Shown here piece after piece: positions 40,265-49,746 of a DNA stretch of 64,000 nt. How positions within the stretch are numbered: the stretch's first letter is position 1; each line of letters opens with the position of its first letter. The stretch is from Turicimonas muris. GTDB taxonomy: Bacteria; Pseudomonadota; Gammaproteobacteria; Burkholderiales; Burkholderiaceae_F. Where the stretch lies: assembly GCF_002221595.1 (NCBI RefSeq), contig NZ_NHMP01000003.1, positions 275,049 through 339,048 of the forward strand, written 5' to 3'. The position numbers were made by a program, and so were the translations under genes. The notes below the pieces were generated by a model. That model had not been told where the DNA came from. It searched no databases and was given only the letters and a program-made list of their open reading frames with translations.

Positions 40265-41437
40265 ATGGCCTTTGATAAACACATCGCAGCGCTTGCTATC
40301 GGAACCTTCTGTCTCGGCGCGGCAGAGCTTGGAATTGTTCCTGTACTTGCGGACATCGCCCGAGATCTTCATGTGACGATTCCTCAGGCAGGTTTGTACG
40401 TTTCTGCCTATGCAGCCGGCGTCTGCGGAGGAATTATCGGCCTTCTGCTATTCGGACGGGACGCTAATATAAAAATAAATTTATTAATCGCAGCCTGTCT
40501 TATTCTCTGCGGAAATCTCGGCGCCAGCTTTGCGCAAAGCGATATTGAAATGCTTGGAGCCCGCTTTGTCTCCGGAATGCCCCACGGAATTTTCTTTGCG
40601 CTAGGAGCTGTTGCTTGTGAAAGATTAGCCGATCCCGGAAAAGCGTCTCGAGATGTTACCTTGATGGTTCTCGGGCAGACTTCGGCAAACTTTTTAGGTG
40701 TTCCTTTGGGAGCATGGCTAGGCTTTGCTTTTTCCTGGCGCTTTATTTTTATAGGGATTGCTTCGCTTGCTGTCGTTCTCATTTTCGCCCTTTGTTTTTG
40801 GCTTCCTTCTCTCCCGGTAAAGAAGCAGCCTCTGCCCCGGGAAATCGAGCCTCTCAAGCATGCTTGGCCATGGATCATTTTAGGCGGTGTAGCGCTTGGC
40901 AGCGGCGGTTTTTATGCTTATTACTCTTATGCCGATCCTATTATGGAGACCATTACGCACCTGCCCGCTGAAGAAATGACATTAGTGATGATTGTTGCCG
41001 GCGGTGCCATGTTCTTCGGTAATCTGGCTTCTGCCCCTTTGACCAAACGATTCAGCGATGAAGCTCTAGTGGCGTTCGGACAGGCTCTTATCGTTATCGC
41101 AACTTTGTGCGCCCTCTTCTTTTCCGCAAACAAGTACCCCGCCGTCTTCTTCCTTGCATTAGCCGCATTTGGGTACTACTTTTTGGCCGGTCCGATGCAG
41201 GCTCTGATCATTCAAGGAACTAAAGATGCAAAGATCATTATCGCCGCCCTTGGTCAAGTAGCTTATAACGGCGCAAACGCTATCGGTGCTTGGCTGGGAG
41301 GAGAAGCGATTAAAGTTTCCGACTCCTCAATATCATGTGCCATCCCCGCCGGCGTTCTTGGTTTTGCTTCCGCCGTTCTATTCGTCAGTATTTTTTTCTA
41401 TAGCCGAAAAAGAGCGAATCAGCGGACAGGTCGCTGA
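40265..41437 (+). CDS. MFS transporter, AraJ-like efflux family
   Basis: About 390 residues with 12 predicted membrane segments. The N-terminus AALAIGTFCLGAAELGIVPVL, split by the first helix, resembles AraJ/YdhP-type drug-proton or sugar efflux transporters, and GMPHGIFFALGAVACERL follows in helix 4. ATG 40265 is preferred to 40211 because the family begins directly before helix 1. The substrate is unknown. Confidence 0.8.
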   Translation: MAFDKHIAALAIGTFCLGAAELGIVPVLADIARDLHVTIPQAGLYVSAYAAGVCGGIIGLLLFGRDANIKINLLIAACLILCGNLGASFAQSDIEMLGARFVSGMPHGIFFALGAVACERLADPGKASRDVTLMVLGQTSANFLGVPLGAWLGFAFSWRFIFIGIASLAVVLIFALCFWLPSLPVKKQPLPREIEPLKHAWPWIILGGVALGSGGFYAYYSYADPIMETITHLPAEEMTLVMIVAGGAMFFGNLASAPLTKRFSDEALVAFGQALIVIATLCALFFSANKYPAVFFLALAAFGYYFLAGPMQALIIQGTKDAKIIIAALGQVAYNGANAIGAWLGGEAIKVSDSSISCAIPAGVLGFASAVLFVSIFFYSRKRANQRTGR

Positions 41438-41533
41438 GAACGGAATGCGATTAATTTCTTCAACTTTGTTAATAAATAAAAACAAAAACGAAGCGTGTAG
41501 TATTCCTAAGTATGCTAATTTACGCAGAACAGT

Positions 41534-41642
41534 CTGCCTCCCATGTTGGGGAGTCAGGAAACGGGTCAGTTGCTATCAGTGTTAGGATTACCTTATCTCT
41601 CCGAGGACATCCAGTCTTCGCTGACCCTATTTAGTTTTTTTA
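41534..41642 (+). promoter_or_regulatory. Structured leader before trxA
   Basis: Three paired elements are visible. A hairpin uses CTCCC (41538-41542) and GGGAG (41549-41553). A longer helix uses GGGTCAG (41563-41569) and CTGACCC (41621-41627). Inside it lies CGAGGAC/GTCTTCG (about 41602-41620) with a 5-base loop. A T-run (about 41635-41641) follows, then AAAAAAGGA and the trxA start. The GGGGAG at 41548 could instead pair with CTCTCC at 41597, which would break the long helix. This is compatible with a riboswitch or attenuator; no known family is recognised. Confidence 0.45.
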
Positions 41643-41658
41643 AAAAAGGAAATAAATT

Positions 41659-41979
41659 ATGGGCTTACAAAGTGTTGATGACGCCAGCTACGTTGACCAA
41701 GTTTTGAATGCAAAAGGCGTTGTAGTAGTTGATTTTTGGGCTCCTTGGTGCGGTCCATGCGGAATGTTAGGGCCAGTCCTCGAAAAAGCAGCAGAGACTC
41801 TGCCTGAAAACGTCAAAATTGTTAAATACAATGTTGACGAATCTCAAAGCGTTGCTCAGCAACTCGGAGTACGCGGTATTCCTACCCTTGCCGTTTATAA
41901 AGACGGTCAACTCCTCGCCCAGCAAGCCGGCATGATGAATTCTGCTCAATTCGCCGCTTTCTTAAAACAATTCGTATAA
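41659..41979 (+). CDS. trxA: Thioredoxin 1
   Basis: A 106-residue protein with the active site WAPWCGPC (Cys31, Cys34), the cis-proline in GIPTLAVY and the standard thioredoxin fold and length. It reduces protein disulfides in the cytoplasm, driven by thioredoxin reductase. It lies directly before rho, as in many proteobacteria. AAGGAAA precedes ATG 41659. Confidence 0.97.
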   Translation: MGLQSVDDASYVDQVLNAKGVVVVDFWAPWCGPCGMLGPVLEKAAETLPENVKIVKYNVDESQSVAQQLGVRGIPTLAVYKDGQLLAQQAGMMNSAQFAAFLKQFV

Positions 41980-41988
41980 AATCCTGCC

Positions 41989-42020
41989 TGCGGCTTAAGT
42001 TCTATTAAGCCGCAAAACTT
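41989..42020 (+). terminator. Terminator between trxA and rho
   Basis: TGCGGCTTAA (41989-41998) and TTAAGCCGCA (42005-42014) form a perfect 10-bp stem with a 6-base loop, followed by a moderately T-rich stretch. The rho start is 57 bases further on. Confidence 0.75.
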
Positions 42021-42071
42021 CCTTTCTTTTAACCACACCTCGAAATCTATCTTTGGATTTCGTTTCAAATA

Positions 42072-43334
42072 ATGCATCTTTCAGAACTCAAGCAGAAACA
42101 CGTTTCCGAGCTATTAGATATTGCTTTGGAATTAGATGTTGAAAATGCCAGCCGTCTTCGCAAGCAAGAATTAATGTTTGCAATCTTGAAAAAAAGAGCA
42201 AAGGCCGGTGAACAAATTTTTGGTGACGGCACCTTAGAAGTTTTACCTGATGGATTCGGTTTTTTACGTTCTCCCGTTTCTTCCTATCTTGCCAGCCCTG
42301 ACGACATTTACATCTCTCCTTCTCAAATCCGCCGCTTCAATCTCCATACCGGCGACACAGTTGAAGGTGAAGTCAGAACTCCAAAAGACGGAGAACGCTA
42401 CTTTGCGTTAGTTAAAGTTGATAAGGTTAACGGTCTTCCTCCGGAAGAACTCAAGCACAGAATTCTTTTCGAAAATCTGACTCCGTTATTCCCCGATGAG
42501 CCTCTGAAACTTGAAAGAGATATTAGAAGCGAAGAAAATCTAACCGGCAGAATCATCGACATCATTGCTCCGATTGGTAAAGGCCAGCGCGCCCTGTTGG
42601 TTGCCTCACCGAAGAGCGGTAAAACAGTTTTGATGCAGCACATTGCACACGCTATTACCGCCAACTACCCGGATGTTGTTCTGATGGTTCTTCTGATTGA
42701 TGAACGTCCGGAAGAAGTTACGGAAATGGAACGTTCCGTTAAAGGTGAAGTTATTGCGTCCACTTTCGATGAACCCGCAACTCGTCATGTTCAAGTGGCC
42801 GAAATGGTTATTGAAAAAGCCAAACGCTTGGCAGAAAGCAAAAAAGACGTTGTCATTCTTCTTGACTCTATTACACGTCTGGCCAGAGCCTACAACACCG
42901 TTGTTCCGACTTCCGGCAAGGTTTTAACAGGCGGTGTTGATGCCAATGCTCTTCAAAGGCCCAAACGCATCCTCGGTGCTGCCCGTAAATTAGAAGAAGG
43001 CGGTTCGCTCACCATTATTGCTACTGCTCTCAACGAAACCGGCAGCCGAATGGATGACGTTATTTATGAAGAATTTAAAGGTACCGGCAACATGGAAATC
43101 CATCTTGACCGCAACCTGTCTGAAAAACGTGTTTACCCGGCTATTAACGTCCGTAAGAGCGGTACACGCCGTGAAGAACTTCTTCTTGAACCTTCCGTTC
43201 TGCAGAAAACTTGGATCCTTCGTAAGATTCTTTATGAAATGGATGAAATTCAGGCCATGGAATTCTTGGTTGACCGTATGAAACCAACTAAGAACAATGC
43301 CGAGTTCTTTGAGATGATGGGCAGACGAGGTTAA
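42072..43334 (+). CDS. rho: Transcription termination factor Rho
   Basis: A 420-residue hexameric RNA helicase of the usual length. It has an N-terminal helix bundle ([18 protein letters not shown]), a cold-shock-like RNA-binding domain with DGFGFLRSP, Walker A SPKSGKTV (179-186), Walker [17 protein letters not shown] and the secondary RNA-binding Q- and R-loop region [16 protein letters not shown]. Located between trxA and rpmE2. Confidence 0.97.
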   Translation: MHLSELKQKHVSELLDIALELDVENASRLRKQELMFAILKKRAKAGEQIFGDGTLEVLPDGFGFLRSPVSSYLASPDDIYISPSQIRRFNLHTGDTVEGEVRTPKDGERYFALVKVDKVNGLPPEELKHRILFENLTPLFPDEPLKLERDIRSEENLTGRIIDIIAPIGKGQRALLVASPKSGKTVLMQHIAHAITANYPDVVLMVLLIDERPEEVTEMERSVKGEVIASTFDEPATRHVQVAEMVIEKAKRLAESKKDVVILLDSITRLARAYNTVVPTSGKVLTGGVDANALQRPKRILGAARKLEEGGSLTIIATALNETGSRMDDVIYEEFKGTGNMEIHLDRNLSEKRVYPAINVRKSGTRREELLLEPSVLQKTWILRKILYEMDEIQAMEFLVDRMKPTKNNAEFFEMMGRRG

Positions 43335-43347
43335 TTGAATGCCAAAG

Positions 43348-43374
43348 GCTGGAGCAGATGTGTTCCAGCTTTTT
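43348..43374 (+). terminator. Rho-independent terminator after rho
   Basis: GCTGGA (43348-43353) and TCCAGC (43364-43369) form a 6-bp stem with a 10-base loop, followed by T5 ATT. Confidence 0.75.
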
Positions 43375-43498
43375 ATTTTTAAACAGGTCTGACCGCGTCC
43401 AAACTTCCTAAGGTTCCGGCAAAAAGAATTCATCGCCAACAACCGCTTTCATTTTTCGTATCAATTTGATTTTCCACCGTGAAATTCTGTTTTTGAAG

Positions 43499-43527
43499 TT
43501 GCCTTTTTTTCTGAAAAGAGAGATAAT
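43499..43527 (+). promoter_or_regulatory. Sigma-70-type promoter for rpmE2
   Basis: TTGCCT (43499-43504) and GATAAT (43522-43527) are separated by 17 bases. Transcription from here leaves a leader of about 100 bases before rpmE2, large enough for ribosomal-protein autoregulation, though I cannot assign a known leader motif. The rest of the 303-base rho-rpmE2 gap holds only the rho terminator. Confidence 0.55.
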
Positions 43528-43637
43528 CCGCATTTGTTTTTATTCATTTTAGGCACGTTCTGGCATACCTAGCGTAAGACTGGCAATGGTCAGCGGTTTC
43601 GTAAGGCAAGTGGCGACCGATTTATTTAAGGTTAACA

Positions 43638-43934
43638 ATGAAAACCAATATTCATCCGCAGTATCGTGAAGTTGCCTTCACAGACATGTCCATCGGCAAG
43701 ACTTTCATCATCCGCTCCACAGCTGATGCTCGTGAAACAATTGAAATTGATGGTGTTACATATCCTCAGGTCAAGCTCGATACATCCAGCGAGTCTCATC
43801 CTTTCTACACCGGTGCTCAGACACGTATCGTTGAAGCCGGTCGTGTAGAAAAATTCCGTCAGAAATTTGCTGCTAAGAATGCCGCTCTCAACGCTTCTGC
43901 TGAGCAGGCTAAGGCAGCCAAAGCTAAGAAGTAA
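43638..43934 (+). CDS. rpmE2: Ribosomal protein bL31, type B (zinc-free)
   Basis: A 98-residue L31 starting [14 protein letters not shown]. No cysteine is present, so it is the zinc-independent (C-minus) type B form. The HPFYTG segment is conserved and the C-terminus is an Ala/Lys-rich tail. In E. coli the equivalent (ykgM) replaces the zinc form under zinc starvation; here no zinc form is visible, so this may be the sole L31. Confidence 0.94.
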   Translation: MKTNIHPQYREVAFTDMSIGKTFIIRSTADARETIEIDGVTYPQVKLDTSSESHPFYTGAQTRIVEAGRVEKFRQKFAAKNAALNASAEQAKAAKAKK

Positions 43935-43954
43935 TTTAGCGGCGGAAAGTTGCG

Positions 43955-43984
43955 ATAAGGTAGCTACGGCTGCCTTATTTTTTA
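43955..43984 (+). terminator. Rho-independent terminator after rpmE2
   Basis: ATAAGGTAGC (43955-43964) and GCTGCCTTAT (43969-43978) form a 10-bp stem closed by a C(TACG)G tetraloop of the very stable UNCG type, followed by a T-run. Confidence 0.88.
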
Positions 43985-44032
43985 TATGTAGTTAGTAATT
44001 TATATATTCTTAACTTGTGAGATTCGAGTCAT

Positions 44033-45766
44033 ATGCTCAGTGAACGCTCTTCTCCAGCTGTTGTGAGCGCTGCCGCGGCACATAAACTACCTCGGTATGC
44101 TTTACTAGCACTCTTAATCTGTTTCATTTCCCCCTTCCTTTTATCGCCTCAGCTTTTAGGAAGTAAAAATCTCACTAGTTTCGGAATTGCCTGGACGATG
44201 GTCAACGGCTCCCTGTCCGACTGGCTTATTCCAAACATTACAGGCCAATTTATTTATGACACCGGCCCTCTCACTTCTTGGGTCAGTTCATTGTGCATCT
44301 TAACTTTCGGTCAAATTATCGGCCCGGTCCGCGCTTTTCACCTGACCACCGGCCTTTGGTTTGCCATTATTACCGCCTGCATCTGGTATTCCACGTACCT
44401 TTTAGCTAGGAGAGATGAGGCGCAGCCCGTCAGCTTTGCATTTGGCGGAGAAGCCGCCAGAAAAGACTACGGCCGGGTGGTGGCGGATATTACTCTGTTA
44501 ATCACAATCGGTACTTACGGCCTACTAGAGCCTTTTCATGAGATTTCTCCGACAACTACGCTTCTGGCTGTAGCGTCTATTTGTTTCTTCGGCATTGTTC
44601 TCAGTCTTGAAGATCTTAAAAGAGGTTCTCTTTTAGCTGGCCTTGGCGTCGGTCTCGGTGCCCTAACGACGACCCTCGGTGCCAGTATTTGGCTCGCATT
44701 TGCAACCTGGATTGCCTTTATCTTTACCCCAGACTATACCAGCCGTTCTAAGCGTGTTCTCATAACATTTGTGTCGGCACTTATCGTTACTTGTATTTGG
44801 CCGGCACTCGTCTTTGTTTTTGTCCCCGATCAAGCTTCCGTCTGGTTTACCAACTGGCTTCATTCCAGCACAAAAGAGTTTTCTCTTTTGTCTATTAACC
44901 AATATCCATGGCTGTTAAAGAACATGGCCTGGATCACCTTCCCGGCTTGGCCCTTTGCCATCTGGGCAGTATTTGCATGGAGAGGCAGCCTGAAATGCGC
45001 TCCAATCTCCGTCCCGCTGAGCTTTCTTTCGATTTCTTTGTTCTCCATCCTCTTTACTGGGCTGGAACCAAGAACCACGATGTACTGTTTAGTTCCGTCA
45101 CTTGCCGTATTAGCAGGTTTCGGTCTTATCAGCGTTAAAAAGAGCAAAGAAAACATTTTAGATTTGTTCTCCGGCATTGTATTTACCATCGGCCTCATTG
45201 TCGTTTGGATTTACTACTTTGCTTGGACGACCGGCTACTTTGCAAAAATGGCTTATTCTTTGCGCCGACTCGCTCCTGCCGTTACGCCGGGAACATCGTA
45301 TCTGCTGTTGGCAATCGCGGCTGCCGCTACTCTTTCCTGGCTTGCGGTCGTCGGTTGGAGACTATTTAAGCATCCGGTCGTTGCTTGGAGGGGAACTTGG
45401 CTTTCTGCCTGCGGTCTGACGGCTTCTGCCATTGTGGTTTGTTCACTTTTCCTGCCGATTTTCAACGGTGCCAGAACAATGGAATACACGGTTGCCGCCA
45501 TCAAGACAACTTTTGATGCCAACAGCAAACCCGGCGACTGCATTAAAGCCATTGATCTGTCAAGTTCGGATCGTGCCGCGTTCTACGCTTTAGCAAATCT
45601 TCCATTTGGAAAACCAGGTCAGCAGTGCACTTTTGCACTAAAGACGATCGATTTCGGCGGCTTTCCCGCCGGTGCCGTAACCGATAAATGGGAAGTTCTT
45701 ACCAACGTTCCGGGGCGTCCCCGTTCCGACGAGCGATATCAGCTTCTCAAACGTTTGCCTTTCTAG
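44033..45766 (+). CDS. ArnT-like (GT-C fold) polytopic membrane protein
   Basis: A 577-residue membrane protein with about 11-12 hydrophobic segments and a C-terminal soluble domain of about 90 residues. The segment MVNGSLSDWLIPNITGQFIYD, broken by its first turn, and PLTSWVSSL resemble the early part of ArnT/PMT glycosyltransferases, which move sugars from undecaprenyl phosphate to lipid A or proteins. The acidic pair expected at the first periplasmic loop is not obvious (LGSKNLTSFGIAW instead), so catalysis is doubtful. It precedes a MATE gene by 17 bases. Confidence 0.6.
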   Translation: MLSERSSPAVVSAAAAHKLPRYALLALLICFISPFLLSPQLLGSKNLTSFGIAWTMVNGSLSDWLIPNITGQFIYDTGPLTSWVSSLCILTFGQIIGPVRAFHLTTGLWFAIITACIWYSTYLLARRDEAQPVSFAFGGEAARKDYGRVVADITLLITIGTYGLLEPFHEISPTTTLLAVASICFFGIVLSLEDLKRGSLLAGLGVGLGALTTTLGASIWLAFATWIAFIFTPDYTSRSKRVLITFVSALIVTCIWPALVFVFVPDQASVWFTNWLHSSTKEFSLLSINQYPWLLKNMAWITFPAWPFAIWAVFAWRGSLKCAPISVPLSFLSISLFSILFTGLEPRTTMYCLVPSLAVLAGFGLISVKKSKENILDLFSGIVFTIGLIVVWIYYFAWTTGYFAKMAYSLRRLAPAVTPGTSYLLLAIAAAATLSWLAVVGWRLFKHPVVAWRGTWLSACGLTASAIVVCSLFLPIFNGARTMEYTVAAIKTTFDANSKPGDCIKAIDLSSSDRAAFYALANLPFGKPGQQCTFALKTIDFGGFPAGAVTDKWEVLTNVPGRPRSDERYQLLKRLPF

Positions 45767-45783
45767 ATACTGATTTAAGTTTT

Positions 45784-47172
45784 ATGTCCGTTACACCGAC
45801 ACGATTAACGCCGCCATCGACTTCGTATTGGTCCATTATCAAGCTTTCCGCGCCTATTTGGGTTTCCAATTTAGCTATCGTCGGCGGAAGCACCATCGAT
45901 ACTTTGATGGCCGGTCACTTAGGTCCTACGGATCTTGCCGGTGTTGCCATCGGTATTGCCGTTTCTATCTCAATCTTTGTCGGTTTAGTGGGTATTATGC
46001 AAGGTTTGTCACCAATTGCAGCTCACCATTTAGGCGCCGGCAAACACGAGAAAATCGGTCCTGAACTTCATCAGACACTTTGGATTGCCGTTTTCCTATC
46101 TATCATCGGCGTTTTAGTTATGACCTATACGCCGTTATGGATGACTTTAACTAATGCACAAGGTGAGACTGCAAAGATTGCTTCCCTATATCTCATTATC
46201 AATGCGATCGGGCTCCCCGGAGCAATGGCAGGACGTGCTTACTTGGCGTTGAATGCTGCAGTGTCACGTCCGAAGATTGCTATGTGGATTTCTCTGCTAA
46301 TGCTGGCGTTAAAAGCTCCCTTTAATGCCCTTTTCATGTACGGTTGGGGACCAATCCCTGCATTAGGAGGCGCTGGATGCGCAGTCTCCTCTGCCCTTAC
46401 CTCTTGGATCACTCTCTTATTATTCTGGGGAATTTGGCATTTCGACAGTTTCTATGTCCGCATGAGATCGGAAACGTTCTCATTGCCGAATTGGAAGATC
46501 ATGGCGGCTCAGCTTAAGCTCGGCATTCCTATCGGTCTGTCCGCATTCTTTGAAGTGACCTCATTTACGTTCATGACAATTTTTATTTCCCGCTTAGGAG
46601 AGGTTACAGTTTCAGGTCACCAGATTGTGGCTAATTTAACTTCTCTTTTCTACATGCTCCCGCTCTCCATCGGTGTAACCGCTTCCGTGTTGGTCTCTCA
46701 AAGTCTTGGAGCAGGAAGTGCGGAGTCTGCACGGAGGGCCACCTTCAATTGCCTAAAATTTGGCATCTGCTGTGCGGTTGTCGTATCGTTGATTCTTTAT
46801 TTCTTCAAATATTTCTTTGTCGAACTCTACACCGACAATGCATCTGTGATTGCCATCTCAGCACTATTGATTCCTTTTGCTGCGTTCTATCACATCTTCG
46901 ACGCTACCAACTGCATTGGGTCTTTTGCGATGAGAGGCTACCGCATTACCTTTGCTCCTATGGTTCTTTACGGAGTACTGCTTTGGGGCATCGGGTTAGG
47001 CTTAGGAAGTCTTTTGACGTTTACCGATACATTAACCGCTGCACCGCTTGGTGCCAGAGGCTATTGGAGTGCTATCACAATTGGTTTGACAATATCGGGT
47101 ATTGTTGTCGGATTCCTCGCCGTCATGGTTGCCAACAATACTGTTAAAGGTAAAAAGGTCTGGCTTAAATAA
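45784..47172 (+). CDS. MATE family efflux transporter (NorM-like)
   Basis: A 462-residue protein with 12 predicted helices in two homologous halves. It shows MATE signatures: PIWVSNLAIVGGSTIDTLMAG, split at the first helix, GLVGIMQGLSPIAAHHLGAG in helix 2, and SVLVSQSLGAGSAESARRA in the second half. It exports cationic compounds using a sodium or proton gradient. ATG 45784 lies 17 bases after the previous gene; in-frame starts from 45688 overlap that gene and are disfavoured. Confidence 0.9.
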   Translation: MSVTPTRLTPPSTSYWSIIKLSAPIWVSNLAIVGGSTIDTLMAGHLGPTDLAGVAIGIAVSISIFVGLVGIMQGLSPIAAHHLGAGKHEKIGPELHQTLWIAVFLSIIGVLVMTYTPLWMTLTNAQGETAKIASLYLIINAIGLPGAMAGRAYLALNAAVSRPKIAMWISLLMLALKAPFNALFMYGWGPIPALGGAGCAVSSALTSWITLLLFWGIWHFDSFYVRMRSETFSLPNWKIMAAQLKLGIPIGLSAFFEVTSFTFMTIFISRLGEVTVSGHQIVANLTSLFYMLPLSIGVTASVLVSQSLGAGSAESARRATFNCLKFGICCAVVVSLILYFFKYFFVELYTDNASVIAISALLIPFAAFYHIFDATNCIGSFAMRGYRITFAPMVLYGVLLWGIGLGLGSLLTFTDTLTAAPLGARGYWSAITIGLTISGIVVGFLAVMVANNTVKGKKVWLK

Positions 47173-47235
47173 ATCAATTTCCTCATAGCTGAGTCCGCTT
47201 TTTCCTTAAAATCAGAAAAATCTGAGGAGGAAAAA

Positions 47236-48900
47236 GTGAACCAAAAATTAGCTTTAGAGGACGAAATACTGCTCCTTACAAAACACCTCTGTGCAATTGC
47301 TTCCGTTTCGACTGACGCAGGCAAAGAAAATGAATGCGCAGAGTTTATTTTTAACTATCTCTCGTCTATTCAGCCAGTCTCTCCGTTAACAATAGAAGTA
47401 GACCTGATTCCCTGCGAAAAAGATCCTTGGAATCGAAAAGCTGTTCTCGGCCTTCTTTCCTCACCGGATTCTCAAGGACGTACGGTTATCCTTACCGGAC
47501 ACTTTGATGTCGTCTCTACCGATGTTTGCGGAGAGCTCAAATCTCAGGCATTTGAACCGGACTTATATACAAAGCTCCTTCAAGCGCGTTCGCTTAATCC
47601 TGAAGCAAAAAGAGATTTAGATTCCGGGAATTGGCTTTTTGGACGCGGCGTCATGGATATGAAAGGAGGACTTGCTCTCTTTCTAGCCATATTCAAAGAA
47701 TATGCAGAATCCGGCTGCGGAGTCAATCTCTTGTTTCTAGCCGTACCTGATGAAGAAAACAGCAGTGCCGGCATGCGAGGAACAATCCGCAAACTTAATT
47801 CCTTTATCAAAGAAAAGAAACTGGATGTCATCGCCGCTTTTACAGGGGAACCTTGTTTCCGGACCACTCCCAATGCATCAGGCCAATCATTCCGTCCCTA
47901 TTACACCGGTACGACGGGCAAAATCATGCCTTTCTTTTACTGTGTCGGGAAAGCCGCACACGTCAACGATTACTTTCAAGGCCTCAGCTCGGTTCTTTTG
48001 GCTTCCGAAATTGTCACGAAGATGGAGGCAAATCCGGCTTTCCTTGAAGGACAAGGAAACTGGCTTCTTTCTCCCCCTGCCTGTCTAGGCTTTGAAATCA
48101 GAAGAAACGGTTATTCAGTAACGCTTCCTGAAAGAGCCGTTTGCTATTTCAATCTTCTAACTATAGAAAAAACTCCTCAAGAAATCTTATCCTTGTGCGT
48201 GGGGCTTGCACAAGATGCCGCAAGTTCAACTTTAGAAACTTTAAAGACTTCCGAAGGAACTTTTATTCGAAGAGGAGGAACATCGAGCCCCCTTCCGAAG
48301 ATAAAAGTTCTCAGCTATTCCGAACTTCTGAATAAAGTTAGAAGTCAGTTCAAAGACGACAAAACCTTCGATCGGGCGTTAAAGAAAGAACTGTCATCGA
48401 GACAAGATTCTTTCGATGAACGGGAACAAGCCATCCGAATCATGGAAGCGATTATCTCTTTGAGTCATTCAAGTGAGCCTCAAATTGTAGTTGGTTTTCT
48501 TCCTCCCTATTATCCGCCGAGAATTAATAAGAGAAGAAATGAAAAAGAAAGCCGAATCAAAGACCTCATACATGAAGTGATTGCCAAGAGCAATCATTTG
48601 GCCTGCGATTCGGACAGCACTTTCATAGAAGTATTCGGAGGTATTACCGACTTATCTTACTTGGGATACGAAGGAGATCCAAAAGACTTACAGTTCATTG
48701 CCGAAAATCTTCCTGGATGGGGCGAAACGTTTTGGATTCCGATTCAGGAGTTAACAGAGCTGAGCATTCCAATTGCTAATTTAGGCCCTTCCGGCAAAGA
48801 TGCTCATAAGATGACCGAAAGACTTGAGTTGGATTATTCCTTAAGAACCGCTCCGGAGCTGCTTAGATTTGCCATTAAAAAATTAAGCAAGCTTCAGTGA
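47236..48900 (+). CDS. M20 family peptidase, RocB-like
   Basis: A 554-residue zinc-dependent hydrolase resembling RocB of Bacillus arginine utilisation, longer than ordinary M20 enzymes. Metal-binding residues are visible in LTGHFDVVST, GRGVMDMKGG and VPDEENSSAGMRG. The start is GTG 47236 with a strong GAGGAGG. No signal peptide. The true substrate of RocB-type proteins is not established; an amino-acid or dipeptide substrate is likely. Confidence 0.83.
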   Translation: MNQKLALEDEILLLTKHLCAIASVSTDAGKENECAEFIFNYLSSIQPVSPLTIEVDLIPCEKDPWNRKAVLGLLSSPDSQGRTVILTGHFDVVSTDVCGELKSQAFEPDLYTKLLQARSLNPEAKRDLDSGNWLFGRGVMDMKGGLALFLAIFKEYAESGCGVNLLFLAVPDEENSSAGMRGTIRKLNSFIKEKKLDVIAAFTGEPCFRTTPNASGQSFRPYYTGTTGKIMPFFYCVGKAAHVNDYFQGLSSVLLASEIVTKMEANPAFLEGQGNWLLSPPACLGFEIRRNGYSVTLPERAVCYFNLLTIEKTPQEILSLCVGLAQDAASSTLETLKTSEGTFIRRGGTSSPLPKIKVLSYSELLNKVRSQFKDDKTFDRALKKELSSRQDSFDEREQAIRIMEAIISLSHSSEPQIVVGFLPPYYPPRINKRRNEKESRIKDLIHEVIAKSNHLACDSDSTFIEVFGGITDLSYLGYEGDPKDLQFIAENLPGWGETFWIPIQELTELSIPIANLGPSGKDAHKMTERLELDYSLRTAPELLRFAIKKLSKLQ

Positions 48901-48919
48901 CATTCGTTGGCTCAGGATG

Positions 48920-49477
48920 TTAACCTTTGAGAGATTCTTCGATCCATTTATCAAGATTGTTCAAGGCTGATGAAACTTCGGAATTCGAGCTGTAGAAATG
49001 CGGCTCGATTGTTGCCTTTGGACACAACCTCCTGATATCTTCTATGGCGCCTCTCGGACTTGAACTGCCGGAAGTGATGAAAGGATGAATTCGTTTGCCT
49101 TCTAACGGATGATCTTTTAGAAAAGTTCTCATCGGGACGTCCAATCCGCCCCACCAGTATGGACCTCCCACGTAGATGTCTGTATAACCACTCAGGTCCG
49201 GAATTTTTGTAGCAATTTCTCTTCGTGCATCCGAACGAATCTCATCTCTTGCCAAATAAGTCATGTCATTGTAGTTTTCAGCGTATGGTTTAACGAGCTG
49301 CAAACGAAGTATTGGATATCCTGTCTTTTCGTGGATTCTTTGAGCTAGACCGAAAGTATTCCCGGTTCTCGAGTACACAACGATTATTCCTTTGCGGAGG
49401 TTTTGTGCGGATACTGGAAGAATGCTTAGAGCCGCCGCTGAAAAAACCGTTCCTATCACTTGTCTTCGCTTCAACAT
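48920..49477 (-). CDS. Exported flavodoxin-like protein
   Basis: A 185-residue flavodoxin fold. After a signal peptide with a basic MLKRRQVIG start and cleavage near SAQ, the phosphate loop YSRTGNTFGLAQ and the flavin loops VGGPYWWGGLDVPM and TSGSSSPRGAIED follow, as in flavodoxin_4 proteins. The paired arginines allow Tat export, which would suit a folded flavin protein, but RR-x-FLK is incomplete. GAGGAAA precedes ATG 49477. Convergent with the RocB-like gene. Confidence 0.83.
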   Translation of the reverse strand: MLKRRQVIGTVFSAAALSILPVSAQNLRKGIIVVYSRTGNTFGLAQRIHEKTGYPILRLQLVKPYAENYNDMTYLARDEIRSDARREIATKIPDLSGYTDIYVGGPYWWGGLDVPMRTFLKDHPLEGKRIHPFITSGSSSPRGAIEDIRRLCPKATIEPHFYSSNSEVSSALNNLDKWIEESLKG

Positions 49478-49746
49478 AATTTCCTCTTTGACTTGAGTTA
49501 CTCAGAAAAAAGGTAAAAGTTCTCCATCATCAGGCAAATGCCTAATGTCTTTATTTGGAAGAGTTAACGTAAGCCAGCAGCTCCGTCTAAAAACGACTTT
49601 TGATTTAAGCCAAATTCACGTCCTTCGTCTTACAAATGAGATGAATGTGAATTTATGCAGCCGCTTGCTGACTCCGCCAGCCGGAAGACTTTTCTTTCTG
49701 TGCTTTTTTGAGATTGAACAGGAAGAAGTAATTATTAACTTCAGAG

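Noticed and set aside
41548..41602. tRNA-like fold in the trxA leader (GGGGAG...CTCTCC)
   Set aside because: No T-loop, anticodon stem or CCA-end pattern; treated only as an alternative leader pairing.
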